Position numbers and translations under genes: made by a program. Below the pieces are notes generated by a model. It was not told the origin of the DNA. It worked only from the letters and a program-made list of their open reading frames with translations, and made no database searches. 64,000 bases of DNA. Source: Marinobacter sp. THAF197a. Its GTDB lineage: Bacteria; Pseudomonadota; Gammaproteobacteria; Pseudomonadales; Oleiphilaceae. The DNA lies in the NCBI RefSeq assembly GCF_009363275.1, contig NZ_CP045324.1, positions 868,001-932,000 on the forward strand. The letters run 5' to 3'. Shown one piece after another: positions 40,413-50,068 of the stretch; within the stretch, counting starts at the first letter, position 1, and every line of letters begins with the position of its first letter.

Positions 40413-42227
40413 ATGCCCCAGCGGTTCAGCGTTGTTGCCCTTCTGGTTATCACTCTGCTTTCTTCGTGGATGCTCGGTGGCTGGTATGGCTACCGGCAAC
40501 TGGAGAGTGAAGCCTTGCAGGAGGCCTTTCGATACCGGCAACTGGTGGCCAATGAGCTGAACCGGTACCTTCCGGTTCCGGCATTGATTGCTGAACACCC
40601 GCTGCTGGCGGATGCGCTTAAGCAACCAGACGATTCGATTACGGTGCTCAGGGCGAATGAACAAATGCAGCGGATGGCAACCATTGTTGGGGGCTCCGAC
40701 ATCTACCTGATGGACCTGTCCGGTTTGACCATTGCAGCCAACAACTTTGGCCAGCCTGACACCTTCGTCGGCAACAATTACGCCTTCAGGCCCTATTTTT
40801 CAGAAGCGGTACGAACCGGGCAAGCTGTCGCATATTTTGCCCTTGGCTCCCGGTCCCTGGAGCGTGGCCTCTACTTTACCCATTCCGTGCGTGATCAGAG
40901 GGGTAACATGTTGGGCGTTGTGGCCATCAAGGTTCTGGTACATGAACTGGAATCCCAGTGGCATCGCCCAGAGTCACCTCAGCAGGCCGAGATGGTCGTG
41001 CTGGATGGGGATCGCATCAGTTTTCTGTCCAGCCGCAGCCAGTGGCTTTACAGGGACTTCGGCACGGGGAACGATGGTGAAAGAGCTGACAGGGTCCATC
41101 AGCGTTACCCCGAGCGAGCATTGCCGCCAATCGATTTTTCGGTAATCGGACAGCCCTGGGGGCTCGCCGAGCATTCGTTGCGTGTCCGATTGGGGGAGAG
41201 TGGCAAGGCTGAAACCTACCTGGCGGTGCAGGCCGACTTACCGCGGCTGGACTGGAGCCTGATGGTACTGACCGCAACCCGGCCGGTACTCTGGGCCCGG
41301 GCGGGGTTCGTGGCCGGCGGACTGGCGCTGTTCCTGGCTGGCTTCCTTACCTGGCTGTACCTGAGAGAGCGATATCGTCGTGAGCGGGAGCTGGCCCTGC
41401 GGGGAGAGCAGCTTGAGCGTCGGGTTGCCCAGCGCACAGCCGACCTGAAGCGATCCAACGATCAACTCCTGGGTGAAATCCAGGAACGGGAGAGAGCCCA
41501 GACGGAGTTGCGTGAAACCCAACACGAGCTGATCCAGGCGGCAAAACTGGCGGTACTTGGGCAGATGTCTGCCGGACTGAACCATGAAATCAATCAACCA
41601 CTGACGGCCATCCAGGGATACGCTCGCAACAGCCGGATGTTCCTTAAGCGGGGTTCAACCGATATGGTTGATGCCAACCTTGGGGAAATTGTCTCCCTGT
41701 GCGACAAAATGGCGGAGTTGATCCGGCAATTCAAGGTTTTTGCCCGTAAGTCTGAGGGACCGCCATCGGTGGTTGATCTGCGGTTGGCTGTCGATGGTGC
41801 TCTGAAGATCATTCGTGCCCAGCACAGCAGTTCCGGCATCGAAATACACTGGTGCCGGCCCGAATATCCTGTGATGTGTCATGGTGACCTCATCCGCATT
41901 GAGCAGGTGATGGTTAACCTGATTGCGAACGCTGTCCAGGCACTGGAAGATAGAGACCAGCCGTGGATCGATATTAAGATTGTAGACGATGGTGAATACT
42001 GGCATTGCCGGGTACGCGACAATGGTCACGGCCTTCCCGGCAACACAGAACAAGTGTTCGAGCCTTTCTTTACGACTCGCTCGGTCAAGCAGGGTCTGGG
42101 ATTGGGGTTGTCTATCTCGCGCCAGATTGTCGAGGCGCTTGGGGGAAGTCTCATTGGCCTTAACCGTGACGATGGCCCCGGTGCTGAATTTGTACTGAAA
42201 CTGAAACAGCGTAGGGCAGACGAATGA
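40413..42227 (+). CDS. DctB-type sensor histidine kinase
   Basis: 604 residues. Membrane helix 1 (about 8-26), a periplasmic double-Cache domain (about 30-285), helix 2 (about 295-318), a coiled-coil (about 325-370) and the kinase with phospho-accepting H391 in LNHEINQPLTAIQ. An ATPase domain with N, G1 and G2 boxes follows. This is the DctB layout for C4-dicarboxylate or similar acids. It overlaps the regulator gene by four bases (ATGA). Confidence 0.9.
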   Translation: MPQRFSVVALLVITLLSSWMLGGWYGYRQLESEALQEAFRYRQLVANELNRYLPVPALIAEHPLLADALKQPDDSITVLRANEQMQRMATIVGGSDIYLMDLSGLTIAANNFGQPDTFVGNNYAFRPYFSEAVRTGQAVAYFALGSRSLERGLYFTHSVRDQRGNMLGVVAIKVLVHELESQWHRPESPQQAEMVVLDGDRISFLSSRSQWLYRDFGTGNDGERADRVHQRYPERALPPIDFSVIGQPWGLAEHSLRVRLGESGKAETYLAVQADLPRLDWSLMVLTATRPVLWARAGFVAGGLALFLAGFLTWLYLRERYRRERELALRGEQLERRVAQRTADLKRSNDQLLGEIQERERAQTELRETQHELIQAAKLAVLGQMSAGLNHEINQPLTAIQGYARNSRMFLKRGSTDMVDANLGEIVSLCDKMAELIRQFKVFARKSEGPPSVVDLRLAVDGALKIIRAQHSSSGIEIHWCRPEYPVMCHGDLIRIEQVMVNLIANAVQALEDRDQPWIDIKIVDDGEYWHCRVRDNGHGLPGNTEQVFEPFFTTRSVKQGLGLGLSISRQIVEALGGSLIGLNRDDGPGAEFVLKLKQRRADE

Positions 42228-43576
42228 CAACAGCTTCCGTCCTTTTCGTGGATGACGACCCGGATATCCGGCCGCTGATGGAGCAGACCCTGGCGCTGGA
42301 AGATATCCCGGTGGTCTGTTTCGCCGATGGTGCTTCAGCCCTGAAACAGATCCATCCCAGCTTCGAAGGTATTGTCCTGTGTGATTACAACATGCCCGGC
42401 ATGGATGGTTTGGAGCTGTTGGAGCGTGTCCGGGCCACGGACGAGGATATTCCGGTGATCCTTCTGACCGGTCAGGGTGATATCAGTACGGCTGTATCGG
42501 CGATGCAGCGAGGGGCTTACGACTTTATTGAGAAGCCCTTCGACCACGAGGAATTAATTGAGCTGCTGCGACATGCTCTGGAAAAACGTCATCTTGCGCT
42601 GGAAAACCGTCGACTCAAAGCCCAGCTGCGACACCTGGCCCGGCCGGGCCCCAGGATACTGGGCGATTCGCCCGCCATGCAGCGGGTGATGGCCACCATA
42701 GACCCGGTGCTGGATATCTCGGCAAACGTCCTGCTGCATGGTGAGACGGGTTCGGGTAAAGATGCCCTGGCACGCTACATTCACGAAAACAGTCCTCGCA
42801 GTGGTCACAACTTCGTGGCGATCAACTGCGGTGCTGTGCCAGAGCATCTCATCGAAAGCGAACTCTTTGGCCACGAGGCGGGTGCTTTTACCGGGGCTGA
42901 CAAGCGCCGCATCGGTAAAATTGAACATGCTCATCGGGGAACATTGTTTCTGGATGAACTGGAAAGCATGCCGATGCCCTTGCAGGTAAAGCTGTTGCGG
43001 GTGCTGGAGGAACAGCGGGTAGAGCGCCTGGGCAGTAATCAGGTTGTGGACGTGGATATACGGATTATTGCTGCCACCAAGGCCGACCTGAAAGAACTCA
43101 GTGACAAAGGCGATTTTCGCTCAGACCTTTATTACCGCCTGAACGTGGTCAAGGTGGATATTCCTGCGTTGCGGGAACGCAAGGAAGACATCCCCAAGCT
43201 GTTCCACCATTTTGCGTTGATCGCCGCCGCCCGTTATGACCGCGAAAGCGTGCCCTTGGAGGCCCGACAAGCCGCCCGGCTGATGCAGCATTCCTGGCCC
43301 GGAAACGTTCGTGAACTGCGAAACCTGGCGGAACGTTACGTGCTGCTTGGTCCGGCGGCCCTGGAAGAAGGCGATTCCGCGAGTGGTCCCAGTATTGCTG
43401 GCCGGCAGACATTGTCGGAGATGATGGATAGCTTCGAGCGCTCTGCCATTGTCAGTGCCCTCAACGCCTGCCATGGCAGTATCAAGGACACCATGGTCCA
43501 GCTCGGTATTGCCCGGAAAACGCTGTATGACAAGATGAAGAAGCATGGTTTGGATAAGGCGGAGTTCAAGGATTGA
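42224..43576 (+). CDS. DctD-type sigma-54 response regulator
   Basis: 450 residues. Receiver with phospho-accepting D54 (LCDYNMPGMDG). AAA+ domain with Walker A GETGSGKD (173-180) and an intact GAFTGA loop (220-225), required to contact sigma-54. The C-terminal Fis-type helix-turn-helix ends GIARKTLYDKMKKHGL. The sigma-54 promoter and dyads before the TAXI gene are its natural targets. Confidence 0.93.
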   Translation: MTTASVLFVDDDPDIRPLMEQTLALEDIPVVCFADGASALKQIHPSFEGIVLCDYNMPGMDGLELLERVRATDEDIPVILLTGQGDISTAVSAMQRGAYDFIEKPFDHEELIELLRHALEKRHLALENRRLKAQLRHLARPGPRILGDSPAMQRVMATIDPVLDISANVLLHGETGSGKDALARYIHENSPRSGHNFVAINCGAVPEHLIESELFGHEAGAFTGADKRRIGKIEHAHRGTLFLDELESMPMPLQVKLLRVLEEQRVERLGSNQVVDVDIRIIAATKADLKELSDKGDFRSDLYYRLNVVKVDIPALRERKEDIPKLFHHFALIAAARYDRESVPLEARQAARLMQHSWPGNVRELRNLAERYVLLGPAALEEGDSASGPSIAGRQTLSEMMDSFERSAIVSALNACHGSIKDTMVQLGIARKTLYDKMKKHGLDKAEFKD

Positions 43577-43723
43577 CGGTTACAAAAGATAACGCTTCGG
43601 TTGCGCCTGTTTTACAAACTACGAGGTTTCCTCAATAAATCTGTCGTGTGTTTCTCTGTAGGATTGCTAATCTTTTTTAGTGGATCTCTCCCACTGCCAT
43701 CCTAACTACGGAAGACACATCTC

Positions 43724-45418
43724 ATGAATAAGCTCACCATCCAGGCACGGGTGCTGTTGCTGGCACTGGTGCCGGTTATAGTTCTGACCGCACTGCTGAC
43801 CACCTATAACCTGAATCAGGCCCGCTCGATCGGTGAGCAAGCAGTTGCCAGCTTCTCGGAAGACATGGAGGCCAGCAAACGCCAGGAACTCAGGAACTAT
43901 CTCGAGTTAGCAAAAACCTCCATACAGCATCTCTATGAACAGCCTGGCTCGGCAAACGATCCCGAGGTTCAGCGACAAGCCTGGGATATCCTGCGGCAGC
44001 TGCGTTTCGATGACTCCGGCAGTGAGGGCTACCTGTTTGCGTATGACACCAACGGTGTGAACGTGATGCATGGCGTCAATGCGTCATTGGAAGGCCGGAA
44101 TCTATGGGGGTTTCAGGACCCTAACGGTACCTACCTGATTCGTGAGCTGGTGCGTGTGGCCCAGCGGGGCGGAGGCTATGTTCCTTATGGTTGGCAACAC
44201 CCGGATACCGGAGCGGTGGCTCCCAAACTGGGATACGCCGAGATGCTGCCGGAATGGGGGGTTATGATTGGCACTGGTTTCTGGATTGACGGTCTTGAGA
44301 GCCAGGTGGCCGGCATGGAAGGGCGGGTTGGCGAATCGCTGGCAGCGGCCATTATCGGCTCTGTGACTACCTCCCTTGTGGCGCTCGCCATCATTGTATT
44401 CCTGGCCCTGATTGTGGTGCGCGGCATTATACGGCCGCTCAAATCTGCCGTGGGTGCCATGACTGGTATTGCCAGTGGTGACGGTGATCTGACCCGTCGG
44501 CTGGAGGTGAGTGGAAAAGATGAGCTGAGTCAGTTGGCGACAGCATTCAACAGTTTTGCCGATCAGGTACACGGCCTGGTAAAGCAGGTGCGGCAATCGT
44601 CTGAGACACTTAACGGCGCTACCGAAGAGCTTAACGACGTGATGGTGGAGGCCGAGCAGGGCGTAGACCGGCAGAAGTCTGAGAGCGATCAGGTGGCCAC
44701 GGCCATGAATGAAATGACCGCAGCTGCCCAGGAGGTAGCCAGTAACGCCAGTGAAGCCTCGGATTCCGCCGGCCATGCCATGGTGCAGGTGACAGACGCG
44801 CAAGGGCTGGTGCACCAGGCGATCGAGGTGATCGGTGGGTTGTCACAACAAGTCGAAGAAGGTGTGCAGGTGATTGAAAAGCTGGGAACGGATTCCCGGC
44901 AGATTGACAGTGTGCTGGAGGTAATTCGGGAGATTGCTGACCAGACCAACCTGCTGGCGCTTAACGCCGCCATCGAGGCCGCCCGGGCCGGCGAAGCAGG
45001 ACGTGGCTTTGCCGTGGTCGCCGACGAGGTACGTACTCTGGCCAGCCGTACCCAGCAAAGTACTCAGGAAATCCAGAAAACCATCGAGCAACTACAGAGA
45101 GGTGCGCAGGACGCGGTGAAGCTGATCGCAGCCATCAGTGATCGCAGTGAAGCCACCGTTGAGGAGACCCGGCAGGTGAACGAAGCCCTGCAGCGTATCT
45201 CTCAGGCGGTGAACACCATCACCGATATGAATACCCAGATCGCCAGTGCTGCGGAAGAGCAGACCAGTGTGTCGGAAACCATCAACCAGAATGTTCATGA
45301 GATCGTGGCGATCTCCGAGCAAACGGCCCAGGGGACTCGCCGGGCGGGGGATGCCACCCAGCGCCTGAAATCATTGGCGGGTGAATTGACGGCCGAGGTC
45401 AGCCGCTACCGGGTGTAG
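43724..45418 (+). CDS. Cache-domain methyl-accepting chemotaxis protein
   Basis: 564 residues. Helix 1 (about 10-28), a single Cache domain (about 35-195, with GYLFAYDTNGVNVMHGVN and YAEMLPEWGVMIGTGFWID), helix 2 (about 205-230), HAMP (about 230-285) and the signalling domain with the EQTNLLALNAAIEAARAGEA hairpin. sCache_2 receptors bind small organic acids. Its position after the transporter and two-component genes suggests the same ligand. A terminator follows. Confidence 0.9.
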   Translation: MNKLTIQARVLLLALVPVIVLTALLTTYNLNQARSIGEQAVASFSEDMEASKRQELRNYLELAKTSIQHLYEQPGSANDPEVQRQAWDILRQLRFDDSGSEGYLFAYDTNGVNVMHGVNASLEGRNLWGFQDPNGTYLIRELVRVAQRGGGYVPYGWQHPDTGAVAPKLGYAEMLPEWGVMIGTGFWIDGLESQVAGMEGRVGESLAAAIIGSVTTSLVALAIIVFLALIVVRGIIRPLKSAVGAMTGIASGDGDLTRRLEVSGKDELSQLATAFNSFADQVHGLVKQVRQSSETLNGATEELNDVMVEAEQGVDRQKSESDQVATAMNEMTAAAQEVASNASEASDSAGHAMVQVTDAQGLVHQAIEVIGGLSQQVEEGVQVIEKLGTDSRQIDSVLEVIREIADQTNLLALNAAIEAARAGEAGRGFAVVADEVRTLASRTQQSTQEIQKTIEQLQRGAQDAVKLIAAISDRSEATVEETRQVNEALQRISQAVNTITDMNTQIASAAEEQTSVSETINQNVHEIVAISEQTAQGTRRAGDATQRLKSLAGELTAEVSRYRV

Positions 45419-45450
45419 TACAGATCAGAGTCTTGAGTGAGGTTTTAGCC

Positions 45451-45486
45451 GGGCGCAGCCATTCTCGGTGGCTGCGCCCTTTCTTC
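45451..45486 (+). terminator. Terminator after the chemoreceptor
   Basis: 11-bp perfect stem GGGCGCAGCCA/TGGCTGCGCCC with a 7-base loop, followed by TTTCTTCT. It lies 32 bases past the stop and just before the convergent ThDP gene. Confidence 0.85.
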
Positions 45487-45493
45487 TGGCCCC

Positions 45494-47152
45494 TCAGGGC
45501 GCAATTTTCTTCTTAAGCGCCTTGGTCAGTGGCCTTGGCAGGCTCGGCAGCGATTTCAGCAGCCAGGGCAGAACCTTTCTTTTCACGCCATTCAAAGATT
45601 CTGGCACCACCGCCTCGATCAGGTGTGGGCCGGGGTTGTGTTTGGCGTATTCCATGGCTTTGATCAGTTCTTCGGCGGTGGTCACCCGGGTGCCGTGCAC
45701 CCCCATGCTCTGGGCCAGCAGCGCGTAATTGGTCACCGGGCCACTGATGTCGAGTTGAGACTTGGCCTTGGCCCCGGCTTCTTCTGCACCAACCCGTTCC
45801 AGCTCCACGTTCAGGATGGAGTAGGAGGCGTTGTTGAAGATAATGGTGGTCACGCTCAGGTTTTCCCGGGCCATGGTCCACAGGGCCTGGTTGGTGTACA
45901 TGGCGGTGCCGTCACCGATCAGTGCGTAAACCTGGCGGTCGGGGCAGGCGATGGCCGCGCCGACCGCGTTCGGCATGCCTTGCCCGATGGCACCGCCGGT
46001 GAGGGTGATCATGTCGTGCCTCGGCGAGCCGGCGGTCATGGCGTTGAGCATCAGGCCGGAGGTGATGGATTCATCCACAATGATGCTGTTCTCGGGCATC
46101 AGTTCGCCCACTGCCCGGCAAACTTTTTCAGCGGTGAGTTTGCCTTTCGGCAGTCCGGGGCGGCCAGGCGCCTGCAGCTTTGGTTGAGCGCTGCTGGCAC
46201 CGAGGGTATCGGCCAGCTTCTTGAGGCTGGTGGTGGCATCCTGTTCCGGCGTGCTCAGGGTGTGCGCGGTGCAGTTGGCCGGCACCAGGTAACTCTGTTT
46301 TCCCGGGTAGGCGAAGAAGGAGACCGGCGCCTTGGCGTCCACCAGAATCAGATGGTCGAACTCGGAGAGCTGCAGGGTAGCGAGTTCTGCCAGGTAGGCA
46401 ATCCGCTCCACCGGCGGCAGGCCGGCACCCCGTTCGATACGGGTCGGGAAGGTTTCAGCAAACAGGGTGACACCGTTGTGGGCGGCAATGCGGGCTGCTT
46501 CCAGCAGGGCGGGCTCACGCAGCGCCCGGCCACCCAGCAGCAGAGCGGTTTTCTTGCCACTGCCAATGGCCTCCGCGGCGGCCTGAACGGCGTGGTCATC
46601 GGCCGCCGGTGCCTGCGGCTGTGTTGGTGCTGCACAAGGTTTGCCGCCTTCGCCCCAGGACACGTCCGCCGGCAGAATCAGCGTGGCTACCTGGCCCGGC
46701 AAACCCCGGGCCGCAGTGATGGCTTCGGCGGCGTCCTGGCAAAGGGCTTCGGTGCTTTGTGACGTGCGCACAAAATTGGGGGAGATGTTGCGGGCCACGG
46801 TTTCGATGTCAGACTGCAACTGGGCGTCGTATTTCACATGGTAGGTGGCATGGTCGCCAACAATGTTGACCACCGGCACCTTGCCTTTGCGGGCGTTGTG
46901 CAGATTGGCCAGGCCGTTGCCCAGGCCGCAGCCCAGGTGTAGCAGGGTGGCGGCGGGTTTGTCGGCCATCCGGGCGTAGCCGTCGGCGGCACCGGTGGCC
47001 ACGCCTTCAAACAGGGCCAGTACCGCTCGCATCTTGGGTTCGCTGTCCAGGGCGGCGACAAAATGCATTTCGCTGGTGCCGGGGTTGGTAAAGCAGACTT
47101 CAATACCCGAATCCACCAGGGTTTTCATGAGTGCCTGAGCGCCGTTGGTCAT
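45494..47152 (-). CDS. ThDP-dependent enzyme of the acetolactate synthase/decarboxylase family
   Basis: 552 residues. Catalytic Glu in LALFEGVATGAADGYAR activates ThDP; GDGTAMYTNQALW...IFNN is the ThDP/Mg site. The domain order (PYR-like, central, PP) is that of acetolactate synthase or benzoylformate decarboxylase. There is no small regulatory subunit gene, and the neighbours oxidise 2-hydroxy acids, so a 2-oxo-acid decarboxylase is more likely than acetolactate synthesis. It overlaps the FMN enzyme gene by four bases. Confidence 0.75.
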   Translation of the reverse strand: MTNGAQALMKTLVDSGIEVCFTNPGTSEMHFVAALDSEPKMRAVLALFEGVATGAADGYARMADKPAATLLHLGCGLGNGLANLHNARKGKVPVVNIVGDHATYHVKYDAQLQSDIETVARNISPNFVRTSQSTEALCQDAAEAITAARGLPGQVATLILPADVSWGEGGKPCAAPTQPQAPAADDHAVQAAAEAIGSGKKTALLLGGRALREPALLEAARIAAHNGVTLFAETFPTRIERGAGLPPVERIAYLAELATLQLSEFDHLILVDAKAPVSFFAYPGKQSYLVPANCTAHTLSTPEQDATTSLKKLADTLGASSAQPKLQAPGRPGLPKGKLTAEKVCRAVGELMPENSIIVDESITSGLMLNAMTAGSPRHDMITLTGGAIGQGMPNAVGAAIACPDRQVYALIGDGTAMYTNQALWTMARENLSVTTIIFNNASYSILNVELERVGAEEAGAKAKSQLDISGPVTNYALLAQSMGVHGTRVTTAEELIKAMEYAKHNPGPHLIEAVVPESLNGVKRKVLPWLLKSLPSLPRPLTKALKKKIAP

Positions 47153-48336
47153 TGTTGTTCTCCAGCTTGGGTCAATTTGTGTGTGTTTGGCAGATCCAGG
47201 TGGGCCGCGCTGATGTCAGCAATTCGGGTGACGCCGGTCAGGGTCATGGCCAGTTTCAGTTCCTGCTGCCAGGTGTTCAGGAGTCGGGTTAATCCGGCCT
47301 GGCCTTCCGCCGCCAGGGCCCAGGCCCAGGGGCGGCCAACCATCACGCCGTTAGCCCCCAGGGCGAGGGCGCGGAAAACGTCCACGCCGTTGCGGATGCC
47401 GCCATCCACCAGGATCTCGGTGTCTTTACCAACGGCGGCAACGATATCAGGGAGTTTGCTGGCGGTGGCGGCCACACCGTCGAGCTGGCGACCGCCGTGG
47501 TTGGAGACCACGATGCCATCGGCACCCACGTTGACGGCTGCTTTGGCATCGTCCACCTCCAGAATGCCTTTGAGGATCAGCTTGCCGGGCCAGCGTTCCC
47601 GCAGCCATTCGATGGCCTGCCAGGTAACGGAGGCATCAAACTGGGTATCCACCCACTGTTTGAACGAATCCAGATTGCTGGCCTCTGGCACTGCGTCGCT
47701 CAGGTTGCCGAAGGTCAGCGGTTTGCCTTTTATGGCCACTTGCCAAAGCCATCCCGGCCGCGACAGCAGTTGCTGCGCCTTGAGGGCGACGGAACGGGCA
47801 CCGCTGCTGTCCAGACCGTTGCGGGTGTCCCGGTGTCTGGGGCCAGGTAGGGGCAGGTCGATGGTGAAAATCAGGGTCTGGCAGCCGGCATTCCAGGCTT
47901 TTTTCAGCAGAGTGTCCACGTACTCCCGGTCACGAATCATGTACAACTGGAACCAGAAGGGTGCATTGGCGGCGGCTTTCACTTCGTCCAGCGGGCAGAT
48001 GCCAACGGTGGATAGGGTGAACGGTACCTCGGCGGCATTGGCTGCCCTTACCGCCTGGGCTTCTCCCCGCTGTGCCATCATGCCGGCCAGCCCCAGGGGC
48101 GCCAGGGCCACTGGCATGCTGCAGGATTGGCCGGCCAGCTGGGCGCGGGTGTCTACGTTGTCGACATCAATCAGAACACGCTGGCGCAGGGCGATATCCT
48201 GCCAACCGCTGACATTGGCCCGCAGGGTTTGCTCTTCGGTGGCACCGCCGTCCAGGTAGTCTGCCAGGAAACGGGGCAGTTTACGGCGGGCGAGGATCTG
48301 GTAATCGGCGGCAGTGGCCGGATATCTCAGGGGCAT
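47149..48336 (-). CDS. FMN-dependent 2-hydroxy-acid dehydrogenase
   Basis: 395 residues. LldD/mandelate dehydrogenase/glycolate oxidase fold. The active-site stretch VVSNHGGRQLDGV with its His and Arg, ILVDGGIRNGVDVFRALALGA and the N-terminal APLGLAGMMAQRGE loop are visible. Oxidises an L-2-hydroxy acid to the 2-oxo acid. The gene overlap with a ThDP enzyme parallels the mdlB-mdlC logic of mandelate degradation, but the substrate is not shown. Confidence 0.9.
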   Translation of the reverse strand: MPLRYPATAADYQILARRKLPRFLADYLDGGATEEQTLRANVSGWQDIALRQRVLIDVDNVDTRAQLAGQSCSMPVALAPLGLAGMMAQRGEAQAVRAANAAEVPFTLSTVGICPLDEVKAAANAPFWFQLYMIRDREYVDTLLKKAWNAGCQTLIFTIDLPLPGPRHRDTRNGLDSSGARSVALKAQQLLSRPGWLWQVAIKGKPLTFGNLSDAVPEASNLDSFKQWVDTQFDASVTWQAIEWLRERWPGKLILKGILEVDDAKAAVNVGADGIVVSNHGGRQLDGVAATASKLPDIVAAVGKDTEILVDGGIRNGVDVFRALALGANGVMVGRPWAWALAAEGQAGLTRLLNTWQQELKLAMTLTGVTRIADISAAHLDLPNTHKLTQAGEQQ

Positions 48337-48340
48337 GGTG

Positions 48341-49954
48341 TCAGCCTCCGTTGGTGATGGAACGGGCGGCCGCCCGGGCAGTCAGAATGCAACCGGGCAG
48401 GAAGGTGCCTTCCAGTGATCGCTTGCCGTTGCTGCCGCCGCCACCAAAACCGGCCGCTTCACCCACACAGTACAGGCCTCGGATGGGCTGGCCGCTGGCA
48501 TCCAGCACCCGGCTTTGCAGGTCGGTACGCAGGCCGCCCAGGCTCTTGCGGGTGGTCAGTTGCATGTGGATGGCGATGAAGGGGCCGGCCCCTGGTTTTT
48601 GCAGTGGTGCCGGTTTGCAGGTGCGTAGCCGGTCCGGCCCCCACTGCCGGGCATGGCGTATCATGCGGATTTGCGGATCGTTGTTCAGTTGATTGCCCTT
48701 GCTGAAACTGGCATCGAAGGCATCGGCGGTGGCTTTCAAGGTGGCGGCGTCGACGTCCAGGGAGCAGGTGAGGGCATTCATTTTCTTCGCCAGCCCTTCC
48801 AGGGTGTCGTCCACCAGGAAGTGACGGCTTTCGTTCTGCATCTGATTCACCAGCGGTTTGTTACCCAGCAGCAGCTCTTTCAGGAACAGGGGAAATTGCT
48901 TGTCCCGGATGCGGGCGTTGTGTTCGGCACCGGAGATGGCAAATTCTTTCAGGGCGATACGCCGGTTCAGCAGGTGCCAGGTCCAGGGTTTTTCCTGTTC
49001 GGCCACGCGCTGGCAAAGCCAGTGGGTATCGAAGCCGGTCACCAGGGGCTCCGGCCCGATGCGCTCGCCCCGGTGGTTCAGCCAGAGCGCGGATTTACAT
49101 GGAATGGTAGACAAGCCATGGCCCGGGAAATGCGGGTAGGGGTGGGGAAAGCCCGCCGCGTAGTTCCACATTTCGCCGGCGTGGGTAATGCGCGCGCCCA
49201 GGTGGTCTTTGGCCCAGTGGTGCAGCTTGCCATCGGCAAAGGGATGGGCGCCGTTAAGCATGGTGGCCGGTTGCGGGCGATGTTTGGGCCAATTGGCCCG
49301 GCATTCGGCGTGGCTGCCGTTGATGCCGCCCATGGCCAGCACCACACTGGGAGCCTCAAACCGGACCTCTTCGCCGGTTTCCTCGTTGATGGCAATGGCG
49401 CCGCAGACCTCACCCGCCTGATGGTCCAGCCCGGTGATCCGGTGGCGGTGATGAATGGTGAGGCGGCCGCTGGCATTTTCCTCATGCAGGGCGTTAACCA
49501 TGCAGCGCACCAATTCCCGGGAGGTGCCCCAGGTAACATGGTAGCGGGGCACACTATTGCCATCGCCAAACCGGCCACGTTCTACCCAGTTCACCGCCGG
49601 CATGAATTTAATGCCCTCGTTGGCGAGCCAGTCGTGCACGTCGGAACGGGAATGTTCAACGTAGTAGCGGGCCCACTGCATGGGCCATTCATCATTGGGG
49701 TCCAGTTCACCAAAGCGCAGCCAGTCCTGGAGGGCCAGTTCCGGCGAGTCGGCAATTCCCATACGCCGCTGCAGTGGGGTGTCGATCAGCGCCATGCCAC
49801 CAAAGGCCCACAACGCGAGGCCGCCAAAGCGTTCGGGAGTGTCCCGGTCAACGATGGTAACAGTCTTGCCCGCCCGCAGGGCTTCGAGGGCGGTAACCAT
49901 GCCCGCCAGGCCGCCGCCGGCAATAAGGATGTCTGAGCAATCAGGTTTTGCCAT
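48341..49954 (-). CDS. FAD-binding dehydrogenase (FAD_binding_2 family)
   Basis: 537 residues from ATG 49954 (MAKPDCSDILIAGGGLAGM); an upstream GTG-type start would add 15 residues. The dinucleotide loop (ILIAGGGLAGMVTALEA) and C-terminal GLYCVGEAAGFGGGGSNGKRSLEGTFLPGC belong to the fumarate-reductase/ketosteroid-dehydrogenase-like flavoproteins. It would oxidise a C-C bond next to a carbonyl. It leads the three-gene operon and diverges from an AraC regulator. The substrate is unknown; this branch is usually labelled only FAD-binding dehydrogenase. Confidence 0.85.
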   Translation of the reverse strand: MAKPDCSDILIAGGGLAGMVTALEALRAGKTVTIVDRDTPERFGGLALWAFGGMALIDTPLQRRMGIADSPELALQDWLRFGELDPNDEWPMQWARYYVEHSRSDVHDWLANEGIKFMPAVNWVERGRFGDGNSVPRYHVTWGTSRELVRCMVNALHEENASGRLTIHHRHRITGLDHQAGEVCGAIAINEETGEEVRFEAPSVVLAMGGINGSHAECRANWPKHRPQPATMLNGAHPFADGKLHHWAKDHLGARITHAGEMWNYAAGFPHPYPHFPGHGLSTIPCKSALWLNHRGERIGPEPLVTGFDTHWLCQRVAEQEKPWTWHLLNRRIALKEFAISGAEHNARIRDKQFPLFLKELLLGNKPLVNQMQNESRHFLVDDTLEGLAKKMNALTCSLDVDAATLKATADAFDASFSKGNQLNNDPQIRMIRHARQWGPDRLRTCKPAPLQKPGAGPFIAIHMQLTTRKSLGGLRTDLQSRVLDASGQPIRGLYCVGEAAGFGGGGSNGKRSLEGTFLPGCILTARAAARSITNGG

Positions 49955-50068
49955 GGTGCATGTCCAAACTGTGTTTTTGGTTTTGTTGTTACAGACCATA
50001 TAACGCTATGATCGGATCTGAATTGACTTCAGAGGCCAGAATAATTGACTTTAGAAGCCACCGTTTCC

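Noticed and set aside
45623..46762. 379-residue open frame antisense to the ThDP enzyme
   Set aside because: Gly/Val/Gln-rich translation typical of a complementary-strand shadow; the ThDP motifs prove the other strand.
48653..49936. 427-residue open frame antisense to the FAD dehydrogenase gene
   Set aside because: It is a GC-rich shadow of a well-supported gene; its composition has no recognisable fold and no ribosome site.
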